Below are positions 6,503-13,766 of a stretch of DNA of 16,333 bases, one piece after another. Position 1 is the first letter of the stretch; every line of letters begins with the position of its first letter. The translations under genes and the position numbers were made by a program. The stretch is taken from the NCBI GenBank assembly GCA_903916165.1, contig CAIWVR010000214.1, positions 1 to 16,333 on the forward strand, given 5' to 3'. This DNA is from an uncultured Hyphomicrobiales bacterium. Lineage in GTDB: Bacteria > Pseudomonadota > Alphaproteobacteria > Rhizobiales > Beijerinckiaceae. Under the pieces are notes generated by a model, which saw nothing but the letters and a program-made list of their open reading frames with translations, had not been told where the DNA came from and did not search any database.

Positions 6503-7303
6503 ATGATGAATCGTATTTGGTCCAAAACTGCCGCAATGGCAACGTCTGGCGCAATGGTGGCTTTGACGAGCACTCATGCTTTGGCGTCATCTTCAGCAAC
6601 TCTCAAGCCGAACGACTTCGTGGGCATCTCGTTTTGGTTGATTTCGATGGCCTTGATTGCCTCGACAGCCTTTTTCTTCCTTGAACGAGACCGCGTGTCT
6701 GCCAAGTGGAAAACCTCGCTCACCGTGTCCGGACTGGTGACGATGGTGGCGGCCGTGCATTATTTTTACATGCGCGAGGTTTGGGTCGCGACCGGTGAAA
6801 CACCCACCGTCTTCCGCTACATCGATTGGCTGATCACCGTTCCGCTTCTGATGATCGAGTTTTACTTGATCCTGTCTGCGATCACCAAAGTCCCCGTGGG
6901 CGTGTTCTGGCGGCTCATGGTCGGCACCTTGGTCATGCTGGTTGGCGGTTACGTGGGCGAAGCCGGCTACATGTCTGTGTGGCCAGCTTTCATCATCGGC
7001 ATGGCAGGCTGGGCTTACATCCTTTATGAAATCTTCATGGGTGAAGCCGGCAAGATCAATGCTGAACAAGCACCTCCCGCCGTTCAGTCAGCTTTCAACA
7101 CAATGCGCTGGATCGTCACAATCGGCTGGGCGATCTATCCGATCGGCTACTTCTTCGGCTACCTGACCGGAAGCAGCCCGGCCGCAAGTGCAAACGCCCT
7201 CAACATTATCTATAACCTTGCGGACGTTCTCAACAAGATCGCCTTTGGTTTGATCATTTGGACGGTTGCTGTCAGCGCCTCTGATAACCAGACAAAAGCA
7301 TAG
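6503..7303 (+). CDS. PR: green-type proteorhodopsin, light-driven proton pump
   Basis: Seven-helix retinal protein pumping protons out of the cell across the inner membrane, 266 residues from ATG 6503. The N-terminus is a signal peptide, MMNRIWSK then a hydrophobic run ending THALA, as in most marine proteorhodopsins. Key residues: His86 (VHYFYMR), which pairs with the Schiff-base counterion; helix C RYIDWLITVPLLMIEFYLIL with proton acceptor Asp108, Thr112 and donor Glu119 (D-T-E motif of H+ pumps); Leu116 at the colour-tuning site (position 105 of the eBAC31A08 protein), predicting green absorption; and Lys245 in DVLNKIAFG, which binds retinal. A strong terminator follows the stop, so it probably forms its own transcript. 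An in-frame ATG at 6482 precedes the Shine-Dalgarno and is unlikely to be used. Confidence 0.97.
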   Translation: MMNRIWSKTAAMATSGAMVALTSTHALASSSATLKPNDFVGISFWLISMALIASTAFFFLERDRVSAKWKTSLTVSGLVTMVAAVHYFYMREVWVATGETPTVFRYIDWLITVPLLMIEFYLILSAITKVPVGVFWRLMVGTLVMLVGGYVGEAGYMSVWPAFIIGMAGWAYILYEIFMGEAGKINAEQAPPAVQSAFNTMRWIVTIGWAIYPIGYFFGYLTGSSPAASANALNIIYNLADVLNKIAFGLIIWTVAVSASDNQTKA

Positions 7304-7322
7304 GCTTTCACGCTCAAACGAG

Positions 7323-7357
7323 TTTTCTCCGGCCCTGTGCCGGAGAAAATTCTTTTT
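7323..7357 (+). terminator. intrinsic terminator after proteorhodopsin
   Basis: An 11-bp perfect stem (TTTTCTCCGGC at 7323-7333 with GCCGGAGAAAA at 7339-7349), 5-nt loop CCTGT, followed by TTCTTTTT (7350-7357). The stem starts 20 bp after the PR stop and the T-run ends 36 bp before the crtE ATG. It should end most PR transcripts and limit read-through into crtE-crtI-crtB. Confidence 0.9.
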
Positions 7358-7393
7358 CAGACATGCGCCGTATGGCGTTATTTCGACCTGAAA

Positions 7394-8371
7394 ATGAGTC
7401 ATCCGATGTCTGCAAGAGTTTCCGGAAAGCCCGTTTCCCCGCCAGAAGATGTGGACGCTTTACTGGTTAAAGTCGAAGCTCTCATGTTTCAGGCGCTGGG
7501 GTTGGATCGCCGCTTCAATTCATCTGGTGAAGCGGATGCGAGAAGCGCTGCAGCTTATCATGTGTCATCAGGTGGACGGCGCGTGCGGGCACGTTTGGCG
7601 CTGTCTGGCGGGCTTGCTTTAGGATTACCTGAGAATGATTCACTCTGCATAGCGACCAGTGCCGAGCTGCTGCATAATGCATCATTGATTCACGATGACA
7701 TTCAAGACAATGACAGTCTACGGCGAGGTCGGCCGTCGCTGTGGTCAAAGTTCGGCACCAATATGGCAATATGCAGCGGCGATTATCTGTTGTCCGCTGC
7801 TTATGGGGTCTTGTGCACCGTGACGCGGCCTCATCGTCTGCCGGCCATGATTGAATTGCTCCATGAGCGCACTGGAACCGCCATCGACGGGCAATGCGCG
7901 GACCTGAGCATGCGCCCGGATCAGCCGGACGGCCTTGCGCATTACATCAAAATTGCAAAAGCCAAGTCCGGTGCCTTGTTGAGTTTGCCTTTAGAGCTGG
8001 TCCTGATCGCTGCCGGGCGCACCGACGCTTTGTCATTGGCGCGACATGCCTGCGAGAATTTTGCTGTCAGCTACCAAATTTGTGACGACCTGCTGGACGC
8101 CGCGGCTGACTGCGAAACACATTCCCCCGGCAAGGGCCTGCCCAAAAGCTTGAACATTGTCTTTATCTTGAGACACCAGAACAGCCTTGCCGCGGCTGAA
8201 CACCAGGTGGATCCTGAGGTTGCAGCCAGGGATCTGGGTTTGCGGCACCTGGCGCTGTGTGAAGCTCTTGTGTCGCAAATGCCGCATGCCATGGGCGCTC
8301 TTTTGCTTGATTTGTCCATGGAGCTTCGCGCCATGTTCGGTGCCGTCTCTCCTGCAGAGTGTGGCGAATGA
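7394..8371 (+). CDS. crtE: geranylgeranyl diphosphate synthase CrtE
   Basis: Makes the C20 precursor geranylgeranyl-PP from isopentenyl-PP and allylic diphosphates in the cytoplasm. From ATG 7394 it has 325 residues. The first aspartate-rich motif is HDDIQDNDSLRRGRPS (Asp101, 102, 105) and the second YQICDDLLD (Asp231, 232, 235), both binding Mg-diphosphate. The first motif is DDx2D, without the two-residue insert (DDx4D) of typical proteobacterial CrtE, so product length is assigned from context. A GTG at 7337 in the same frame lies inside the terminator hairpin and is rejected; ATG 7406 is an alternative, and Shine-Dalgarno signals are weak for both. The stop overlaps crtI by ATGA. Confidence 0.88.
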   Translation: MSHPMSARVSGKPVSPPEDVDALLVKVEALMFQALGLDRRFNSSGEADARSAAAYHVSSGGRRVRARLALSGGLALGLPENDSLCIATSAELLHNASLIHDDIQDNDSLRRGRPSLWSKFGTNMAICSGDYLLSAAYGVLCTVTRPHRLPAMIELLHERTGTAIDGQCADLSMRPDQPDGLAHYIKIAKAKSGALLSLPLELVLIAAGRTDALSLARHACENFAVSYQICDDLLDAAADCETHSPGKGLPKSLNIVFILRHQNSLAAAEHQVDPEVAARDLGLRHLALCEALVSQMPHAMGALLLDLSMELRAMFGAVSPAECGE

Positions 8372-9843
8372 AGGCTTTGGTCATTGGTGCCGGGTTTGGT
8401 GGTATTGCCGCAGCACTGCGGTTACGGGCTAAAGGGTATCAGGTCACATTGGTTGACCGTTGTTCTCAGATCGGCGGGCGTGCTCAGGTGTTCGAGCGAC
8501 ACGGGTTCCGTCATGATGCCGGACCGACCGTGATCACGGCCCCCTTTTTATTCGATGAACTGTTTGAATTGTTCGGCGAAAGATTCTCGGATCACGTCAC
8601 CCTGGTGCCCTTGACGCCCTGGTACCGATTCCATTTTGCAGATGGCGATCATTTTGACTACGGCGGAACGCTGGAAGAGACCCTCGCAGAGATCGCGCGC
8701 ATTGAACCCAAAGACTGTGACGGATACCGGCAGTTGCTGGCTCAATCAAAGCGTATTTATGATGTCGGCTTTACGGAACTCTCGGCGGTTCCGTTCCACC
8801 GTTTCAAGACAATGCTGAAGCAAATTCCAAGGTTACTTGGTCTGCGCAGTTATGAAACAGTCTGGCACCTTGTGTCGCGCTATTTAGGCAATGCGAAGCT
8901 GCGTCAGGCGTTCTCTATTCAGCCTTTGCTGGTCGGGGGAAATCCTTTCGACACAACGAGTATTTACGGCCTGATCCATTACCTCGAACGCGCTCATGGC
9001 GTACATTTTGCTATGGGTGGCACGGGGTCCATCACGCGAGCTTTGGGTGGCTTGATGGTGCGGCAGGGCGTTGACATACAGCTTGGACAAACCGTGCAGT
9101 CGTTGACGGTTGAGCAAGGGGTGGTGACAGGCGCGGTGATGGAAGACGGACGGGTCCTGAACGCAGATCTGGTGGTCTCCAATGCCGACCCTGCGTATCT
9201 TTACGGAAAAATGGTCAAGCCTTCGGTCCAGCATGTTGCAACGCGGTTGAAACTGGGGGCTGCCGCGTATTCGATGGGCCTGTTTGTCTTGTATTTTGGC
9301 ACCACGCGGACCTACCCGGAGGTTGCCCATCACACCATCTGGATGGGCCAGCGTTATCGGGAATTATTGGCCGATATTTTCAATCAGAAGATATTGTCGG
9401 AAGATTTTTCACTCTATCTGCACCGCCCCACGGCGACCGACCCCAGTTTCGCCCCGCCCGGTTGCGACAGTTTCTATGTTCTGTGTCCCGTGCCCAATTT
9501 GCTCGGGAAACAGGATTGGACGAAAAGCGGTCCAGCCTTGCGCGACCGGATCGTCGCTGCGCTCGGTCGGACCATCTTGCCGGGCCTGGAAACAACGATC
9601 ACCGAGGATTTTTTCATGACGCCGAAAGATTTCGAAACTGATTATCTCAGCCAATATGGGGCTGGATTTTCGGTTTCGCCCCTGTTTCGGCAGTCTGCGT
9701 GGTTTCGCTTTCATAACCGGGCGGAGGGGCTGAGGAACCTCTACCTCGTCGGTGCTGGCACACATCCAGGTGCCGGGCTGCCGGGTGTCCTGTGCTCTGC
9801 AAAAGTGTTGGACGCGCTGATCCCGAACGCCGGTCCAGCATGA
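8368..9843 (+). CDS. crtI: phytoene desaturase CrtI
   Basis: FAD-dependent enzyme that introduces double bonds into phytoene, giving lycopene when four steps are completed. It is membrane-associated and 491 residues long, the family norm. The N-terminus is the FAD fold ALVIGAGFGGIAAALRLRAK (3-22) followed by QIGGRAQVFERHGFRHDAGP. The C-terminus has the carotenoid desaturase signature LYLVGAGTHPGAGLPGVLCS (about 461-480). The ATG at 8368 overlaps the crtE stop (ATGA), and the stop overlaps the crtB start the same way. The number of desaturation steps cannot be read from sequence; lycopene is inferred because CrtY and Blh need it. Confidence 0.94.
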   Translation: MKALVIGAGFGGIAAALRLRAKGYQVTLVDRCSQIGGRAQVFERHGFRHDAGPTVITAPFLFDELFELFGERFSDHVTLVPLTPWYRFHFADGDHFDYGGTLEETLAEIARIEPKDCDGYRQLLAQSKRIYDVGFTELSAVPFHRFKTMLKQIPRLLGLRSYETVWHLVSRYLGNAKLRQAFSIQPLLVGGNPFDTTSIYGLIHYLERAHGVHFAMGGTGSITRALGGLMVRQGVDIQLGQTVQSLTVEQGVVTGAVMEDGRVLNADLVVSNADPAYLYGKMVKPSVQHVATRLKLGAAAYSMGLFVLYFGTTRTYPEVAHHTIWMGQRYRELLADIFNQKILSEDFSLYLHRPTATDPSFAPPGCDSFYVLCPVPNLLGKQDWTKSGPALRDRIVAALGRTILPGLETTITEDFFMTPKDFETDYLSQYGAGFSVSPLFRQSAWFRFHNRAEGLRNLYLVGAGTHPGAGLPGVLCSAKVLDALIPNAGPA

Positions 9844-10841
9844 ACGCTTCACACGGTTCTGCCACCGACACGGCAGCCTCTCCTGCCAGTGCTGACAATG
9901 TCCTTGCAGCCAATGGACGCAGCTTTCACTGGGCCCGGCATTTGCTCGGAAGGGTTCATGCGGAACGGGCGACCCGCTTGTACCGCCTGTGCCGTTACAT
10001 CGATGACCTGGCCGATGAAGGCCATTCCACGGCTTTGGCAAAACACGCTTTAGCCGGCGCTGCGGCCTCTATCAGAGAGGGCTGTTCCAATGATCCCATC
10101 CTTCAGGATGGCCTCGCCTTGCTCGATGAATGCGGCATTGATGCTGCTATCTTTTTGGATTTGATTGCCGGTGTTCAGTCAGACCTTGAACAGGTTCGCG
10201 TGCATGATCTGGATTCACTGCTGCGCTACTCCTACCAAGTGGCGGGCACGGTGGGCCTGATGATGTGCAAAGTGCTGGATACAGATTCACGTGCGGCTTT
10301 TCCACATGCGATTGACTTGGGAATCGCGATGCAGCTCACAAATATATGTCGCGACATAGCAGCCGATGCTGCAGTCGATCGTCGCTATCTGCCCGCCTCG
10401 ATGGTGGGAGATGTGTCGCCGGAGCTGTTGCTTTGCCCATCAGGTGAATTCGCCCATCAGGTGAAGGCCTGTGTTGCAGGTTTGCTCGATTGTGCCGAAA
10501 AATATTATCAAAGTGGCGAGCTTGGCCTGTCTTATTTGCCCGTGCGCGCGCGCGGCGGTATTTTGGTGGCGGCGCGCGTCTACCGGGAGATCGGCGTCCA
10601 GCTTAAGGCCCGTGATTATGTTTATTGGTCGGAACGCGTTGTTGTGTCGCCCTGGCGAAAAGCAGCGGTCACGTCACGAGCCTTGACCGCGCCTGCATGC
10701 GATCGTTTTTTCTGGCACAATCCAGCTTGCCATGATCACCGATTGCACGTGGCCCTGTCGAACTTTCCGGCGTCCAGTTACGCTTCCTTGTTCGCTATTG
10801 GTGATGGGCGTTCATCAATCACCTCATCTGACAATCTGTGA
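9840..10841 (+). CDS. crtB: phytoene synthase CrtB
   Basis: Condenses two geranylgeranyl-PP head to head into phytoene, the first committed carotenoid step; 333 residues from ATG 9840. Both aspartate-rich motifs are intact: LCRYIDDLADE (Asp55-Asp59) and LTNICRDIAADAAVDRRYLP (Asp172-Asp176), with the RYLP that usually follows. YSYQVAGTVGLMM corresponds to the conserved Y.Y.VAG.VG block. The ATG lies in an ATGA overlap with the crtI stop, so the longer frame from 9792 is rejected. Last gene of the crtE-crtI-crtB block; it faces the convergent HbpS-like gene. Confidence 0.94.
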   Translation: MNASHGSATDTAASPASADNVLAANGRSFHWARHLLGRVHAERATRLYRLCRYIDDLADEGHSTALAKHALAGAAASIREGCSNDPILQDGLALLDECGIDAAIFLDLIAGVQSDLEQVRVHDLDSLLRYSYQVAGTVGLMMCKVLDTDSRAAFPHAIDLGIAMQLTNICRDIAADAAVDRRYLPASMVGDVSPELLLCPSGEFAHQVKACVAGLLDCAEKYYQSGELGLSYLPVRARGGILVAARVYREIGVQLKARDYVYWSERVVVSPWRKAAVTSRALTAPACDRFFWHNPACHDHRLHVALSNFPASSYASLFAIGDGRSSITSSDNL

Positions 10842-11044
10842 CATGATGATCGTGGCAGTGGGTAGCCCCCGCAACCGCCCGCTCGCGTCGCCCGGCCAGG
10901 GCGGTCCCGATACGCATGTTACAGCGCTCGCTGGTCCGAAGCCGTGCTGGCAGGTCACCGGGATGCGCAGCCTCCCGTCCTGACCACTCCGGGCCGACGC
11001 AGGCGTGGCTGGCCACGAGATCCTGACGTGCGCGGCTATCTGGC
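10842..11044. other. GC-rich convergent intergenic segment
   Basis: About 200 bp between the convergent ends of crtB and the HbpS-like gene, visibly richer in GC than the flanking genes. It can form two small hairpins (CGCCC/GGGCG at 10889-10903; CGTGG/CCACG at 11004-11017), but neither is followed by a T-run, so they are not typical terminators. Open frames exist on both strands, none of which I recognise. Confidence 0.4.
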
Positions 11045-11458
11045 TTAGCCACCGTCAGCTGCGAAACCTGCCGACGTAATCCCCTCTATTGCTGCAATCT
11101 CGTCATTGTCCGATGTTTCGCCGGACACGCCGACTGCGCCGATGATGCGTGCCCCAGCATCGCGCACCAGAACCCCACCCGGCACAGGCACCAACATGCC
11201 ACCGACAGCATGCGTCACCGCAGCAAGAAAATGCGGGGCGCGCTTGGAAATATCACGCGACCCGATTCCCATGGCAATGGCACCATGCGCCTTGCCGATG
11301 GCGATCTCCACGCGCTTGGTGCTGGTGCCGTCTTCCGACAGCGCCGCCCGGATGGCGCCGCGTTCATCCAGCACCACGATCGCGACTGGCTGGAAATTGC
11401 GCTCGCGCGCAGCCGCACGCGTTCCATCAAGAATTTTTCGGGCGAGTTCATATTCCAT
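11045..11458 (-). CDS. GlcG/HbpS family (DUF336) protein
   Basis: A small single-domain protein of 137 residues, typical for the family. Features are the start YELARKILDGTRAAARERN, the core PVAIVVLDERGAIRAALSED, the block AIAMGIGSRDI, then PVPGGVLVRD and IIGAVGVSG, ending in a conserved acidic region DNDEIAAIEG. Relatives include the haem-binding HbpS of Streptomyces and GlcG of glycolate operons; most are of unknown function and occur next to catabolic genes. There are three possible starts (GTG 11464, ATG 11461, ATG 11458). The last is 7 nt from AGAGGA and is preferred. It is the last gene of the leftward ABC/enolase operon, 47 nt after it. No signal peptide is visible. Confidence 0.85.
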   Translation of the reverse strand: MEYELARKILDGTRAAARERNFQPVAIVVLDERGAIRAALSEDGTSTKRVEIAIGKAHGAIAMGIGSRDISKRAPHFLAAVTHAVGGMLVPVPGGVLVRDAGARIIGAVGVSGETSDNDEIAAIEGITSAGFAADGG

Positions 11459-11505
11459 CATCACATCCTCTCAAATTCACAAAAAGCCCTGAGCGGCAGG
11501 ATGAT

Positions 11506-12624
11506 TTACCTGATCCGGTAACGATCCAGATTGTCCATATCGACATCGATCCCGAGCCCCGGCTTGTTCCCGAGGAAGCTCTTCCCGTCTTTCAGCTCCA
11601 GCGGTTGCTTGACGAGATCGACGGCCAGATAGGGATGCGTGAGGCTTACACCCCATTCGACGGAGGGGATGACCGATGCCAGATGCATAATGGCCGCTGA
11701 CGCTATGCTAGATTCCGCCACCTTGGCGGCAACGATGATCTTCATTCCATTTTCTTCGCAAATGGATGCGGCATGCAGAGCGGCCGTCACCCCGCCGAGC
11801 TTGTTGAGCTTGAGCGCGATGCCAGACACGCCACAGGTCGATTGGAGATGAATATCGGCGATGTCGTGGACGCTCTGGTCGGCGCAAATCGGGATCGAGC
11901 CATCAGCAGCCAGGGCTTTCAGGGAAGCGATATCCTGGCGCGGAAAAGGCTGCTCGATAAATTCCACCCGCGCGGCGGATGTCGCTGAAATATATCTGCG
12001 CGCCTTGGCCAGATCATAACCCGAATTGGCATCAATGCAGATCTTGACGTCCTGCCCGAGAACGTCGCGCAAGCGCATTGTGGCTTCAATCTCCTGATCG
12101 ATGGACTGCGTTCCGCCCTTCACCTTGAACGAGCGATAGCCCTTTCCATGTCGGAATTGTGCGTCAGCAAGATCGGCCTCCATCGAGCCATTGCCGAGGA
12201 TCCACATTGGCTCGACATGATCGCGGCACATGCCGCCAATCAGCATGGCGAAAGGAAGATTGTAGCGGTGGCCCAGAAGGTCAATCAGCGCCATTTCAAC
12301 TGCGGAAATGGAGCCGGTCGCGCCAAAAATATGCGCGCCAATATGGCTCATCAAGCTGGACCGCAGCCGTGCGTCGCGCCCGACCATCAACGGGGCTATA
12401 AAGCCCTCGATGAGCGACACCATGCCCTGCCATGTCTCGCCCGTCAGGCTGGGCGCGGATGCCGCCTCGCCCCAGCCGACGAAGCCATCTTCGGACTCGA
12501 TCCGGACGATGACATTTTCAACGGTCTCGAAAACCGCATGCGCCATTTTGATCGGCTTCGTCAGCGGCAATGCCACGGCATAGGCCTTGACTGACTGGAT
12601 CATAAGTTTTTCGTGTATTGGCAT
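11506..12624 (-). CDS. enolase-superfamily enzyme, mandelate racemase/muconate lactonising type
   Basis: Metal-dependent enzyme abstracting a proton alpha to a carboxylate; family members racemise, cycloisomerise or dehydrate. 372 residues from ATG 12624. The N-terminal capping domain starts at IQSVKAYAVALPLTKP. The barrel carries the KxK catalytic motif FKVKGG (Lys167, Lys169), metal ligands in CIDANSGY (Asp198), FIEQPF (Glu224) and PICADQSVHD (Asp249), and the opposite lysine in IALKLNKLGGV (Lys272), which together fit the muconate lactonising/dipeptide epimerase subgroup. The usual ADES reads ADQS here. ATG 12603 is an alternative start, giving the usual short N-terminus but no ribosome site. 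It follows the ABC ATPase by 23 nt. Substrate unknown. Confidence 0.85.
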   Translation of the reverse strand: MPIHEKLMIQSVKAYAVALPLTKPIKMAHAVFETVENVIVRIESEDGFVGWGEAASAPSLTGETWQGMVSLIEGFIAPLMVGRDARLRSSLMSHIGAHIFGATGSISAVEMALIDLLGHRYNLPFAMLIGGMCRDHVEPMWILGNGSMEADLADAQFRHGKGYRSFKVKGGTQSIDQEIEATMRLRDVLGQDVKICIDANSGYDLAKARRYISATSAARVEFIEQPFPRQDIASLKALAADGSIPICADQSVHDIADIHLQSTCGVSGIALKLNKLGGVTAALHAASICEENGMKIIVAAKVAESSIASAAIMHLASVIPSVEWGVSLTHPYLAVDLVKQPLELKDGKSFLGNKPGLGIDVDMDNLDRYRIR

Positions 12625-12647
12625 CATCAAGACCTGACTGGAAGTTC

Positions 12648-13766
12648 CTAAACCCTGACGACAAGGCAATCGGACGGGTGGATGGCGACAAAGACGTTCT
12701 CGCCGACATTGTAAGGTGTTCCGACATCGCAATCGGCCTTGACGTGCAGCCCGCCGATACGCAGGCCATATTCAACATAGGAGCCGAAAAAGACCTTGGA
12801 CTCGACCAGTCCCGCAAAATGTTGCGCTCCGGCTTCTGCCACGCCTTGGCTTTGGGAGATCCTGATCTTGTTCGAGCGGATGACGACCGCCATTTCGGTC
12901 CCGATCGATGGCTCGTCGCCATGATGGCGGCCGGAGAAGGTCATCTCCGGCGCGACCGAGATCGAGAGCCTGCCATGCTCCTGTGGTGCGCTCATGCGGC
13001 CCTTGAAGATGTTGGAGCACCCAAGAAACCGCGCGGTAAAGACGGTCTTGGGATGTGCGAAAACCTCTTCTGGCGGACCGACCTGGTCAATCCTTCCGCC
13101 ATTCATGACAATCACCTCATCCGAGAGCGACAAGGCTTCGCGCTGATCATGCGTCACATAAATAGCCGTAAAGCCAATGCGGGCCTGCAAGTCCTGCAAC
13201 TCGTTTCGCATATGATCCCGCAGATTGGCGTCAAGGTTTGACAGCGGCTCATCGAACAGGACAACACTCGGCTCGAACACAAGCGCGCGCGCCAGGGCGA
13301 CACGCTGCTGCTGTCCGCCGCTCAATTGCGAGGCCGGGCGATCGACATAATCGCCGAGGCCAACCGATTTCAGGATTTCGGCCACCCTGTCGCGGCGCTC
13401 TTTTTGCGGCAGTTTTTTGATGTCGAGCGGAAAGCGGACATTCTCGCCCACTGTCATATGCGGCCAGATCGCATAGGACTGAAAGACCATGCCGACATTT
13501 CGCTTCTCGGGCTCAAGTTCAAAATTCGCTTTCCCATCGAAGGCAAGCGTGTCGCCGATCTGAATGAAGCCTGACGTCGGCTCTTCAAGACCGGCAATGC
13601 ATCGCAAAGTCGTCGTCTTGCCGCAGCCACTGGGGCCAAGCAAGGTTACGGTCTCGCCGCGTTTGACCGTAAAGGACACATCGTCGATCACGGTCACCGA
13701 ACCGAACTTCTTGGTCAGGTTTCTGATCTCGACAGCGTTTTGCGCTGCCTGCTCTAATCGGGACAT
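12648..13766 (-). CDS. ABC transporter ATP-binding protein, Fe3+/spermidine type
   Basis: The energising subunit of the adjacent importer, 372 residues. Walker A is GPSGCGKTTT (44-53), Q-loop Gln96 in VFQSYAIWP, signature LSGGQQQR (148-155), Walker B VVLFDEP (168-174) with catalytic Glu173, D-loop SNLDANL and H-loop THDQ (His206). The C-terminal third is a TOBE-type regulatory domain, as in PotA/FbpC/UgpC. The ATG at 13766-13764 shares one base with the permease stop (TGATG), so the first in-frame TTG before it is not used. The subfamily imports ferric iron, polyamines, thiamine or phosphonates; sequence alone does not say which, and the neighbouring enzyme argues for an organic substrate. 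Confidence 0.92.
   Translation of the reverse strand: MSRLEQAAQNAVEIRNLTKKFGSVTVIDDVSFTVKRGETVTLLGPSGCGKTTTLRCIAGLEEPTSGFIQIGDTLAFDGKANFELEPEKRNVGMVFQSYAIWPHMTVGENVRFPLDIKKLPQKERRDRVAEILKSVGLGDYVDRPASQLSGGQQQRVALARALVFEPSVVLFDEPLSNLDANLRDHMRNELQDLQARIGFTAIYVTHDQREALSLSDEVIVMNGGRIDQVGPPEEVFAHPKTVFTARFLGCSNIFKGRMSAPQEHGRLSISVAPEMTFSGRHHGDEPSIGTEMAVVIRSNKIRISQSQGVAEAGAQHFAGLVESKVFFGSYVEYGLRIGGLHVKADCDVGTPYNVGENVFVAIHPSDCLVVRV

Noticed and set aside
6593..7069. 158-codon minus-strand frame antisense to proteorhodopsin
   Set aside because: His/Asp/Arg-rich shadow of a seven-helix protein.
7337..7393. GTG start giving CrtE a 19-residue N-terminal extension
   Set aside because: The GTG lies inside the loop and right arm of the terminator hairpin, and the extension does not resemble prenyl synthase sequence.
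9792..9839. Upstream start for crtB inside crtI
   Set aside because: The ATG at 9840 overlaps the crtI stop by ATGA, matching the other junctions, and the longer version adds 16 unrelated residues.
10889..11017. Hairpins after crtB as transcription terminators
   Set aside because: Stems are only 5 bp and neither is followed by a T-run.
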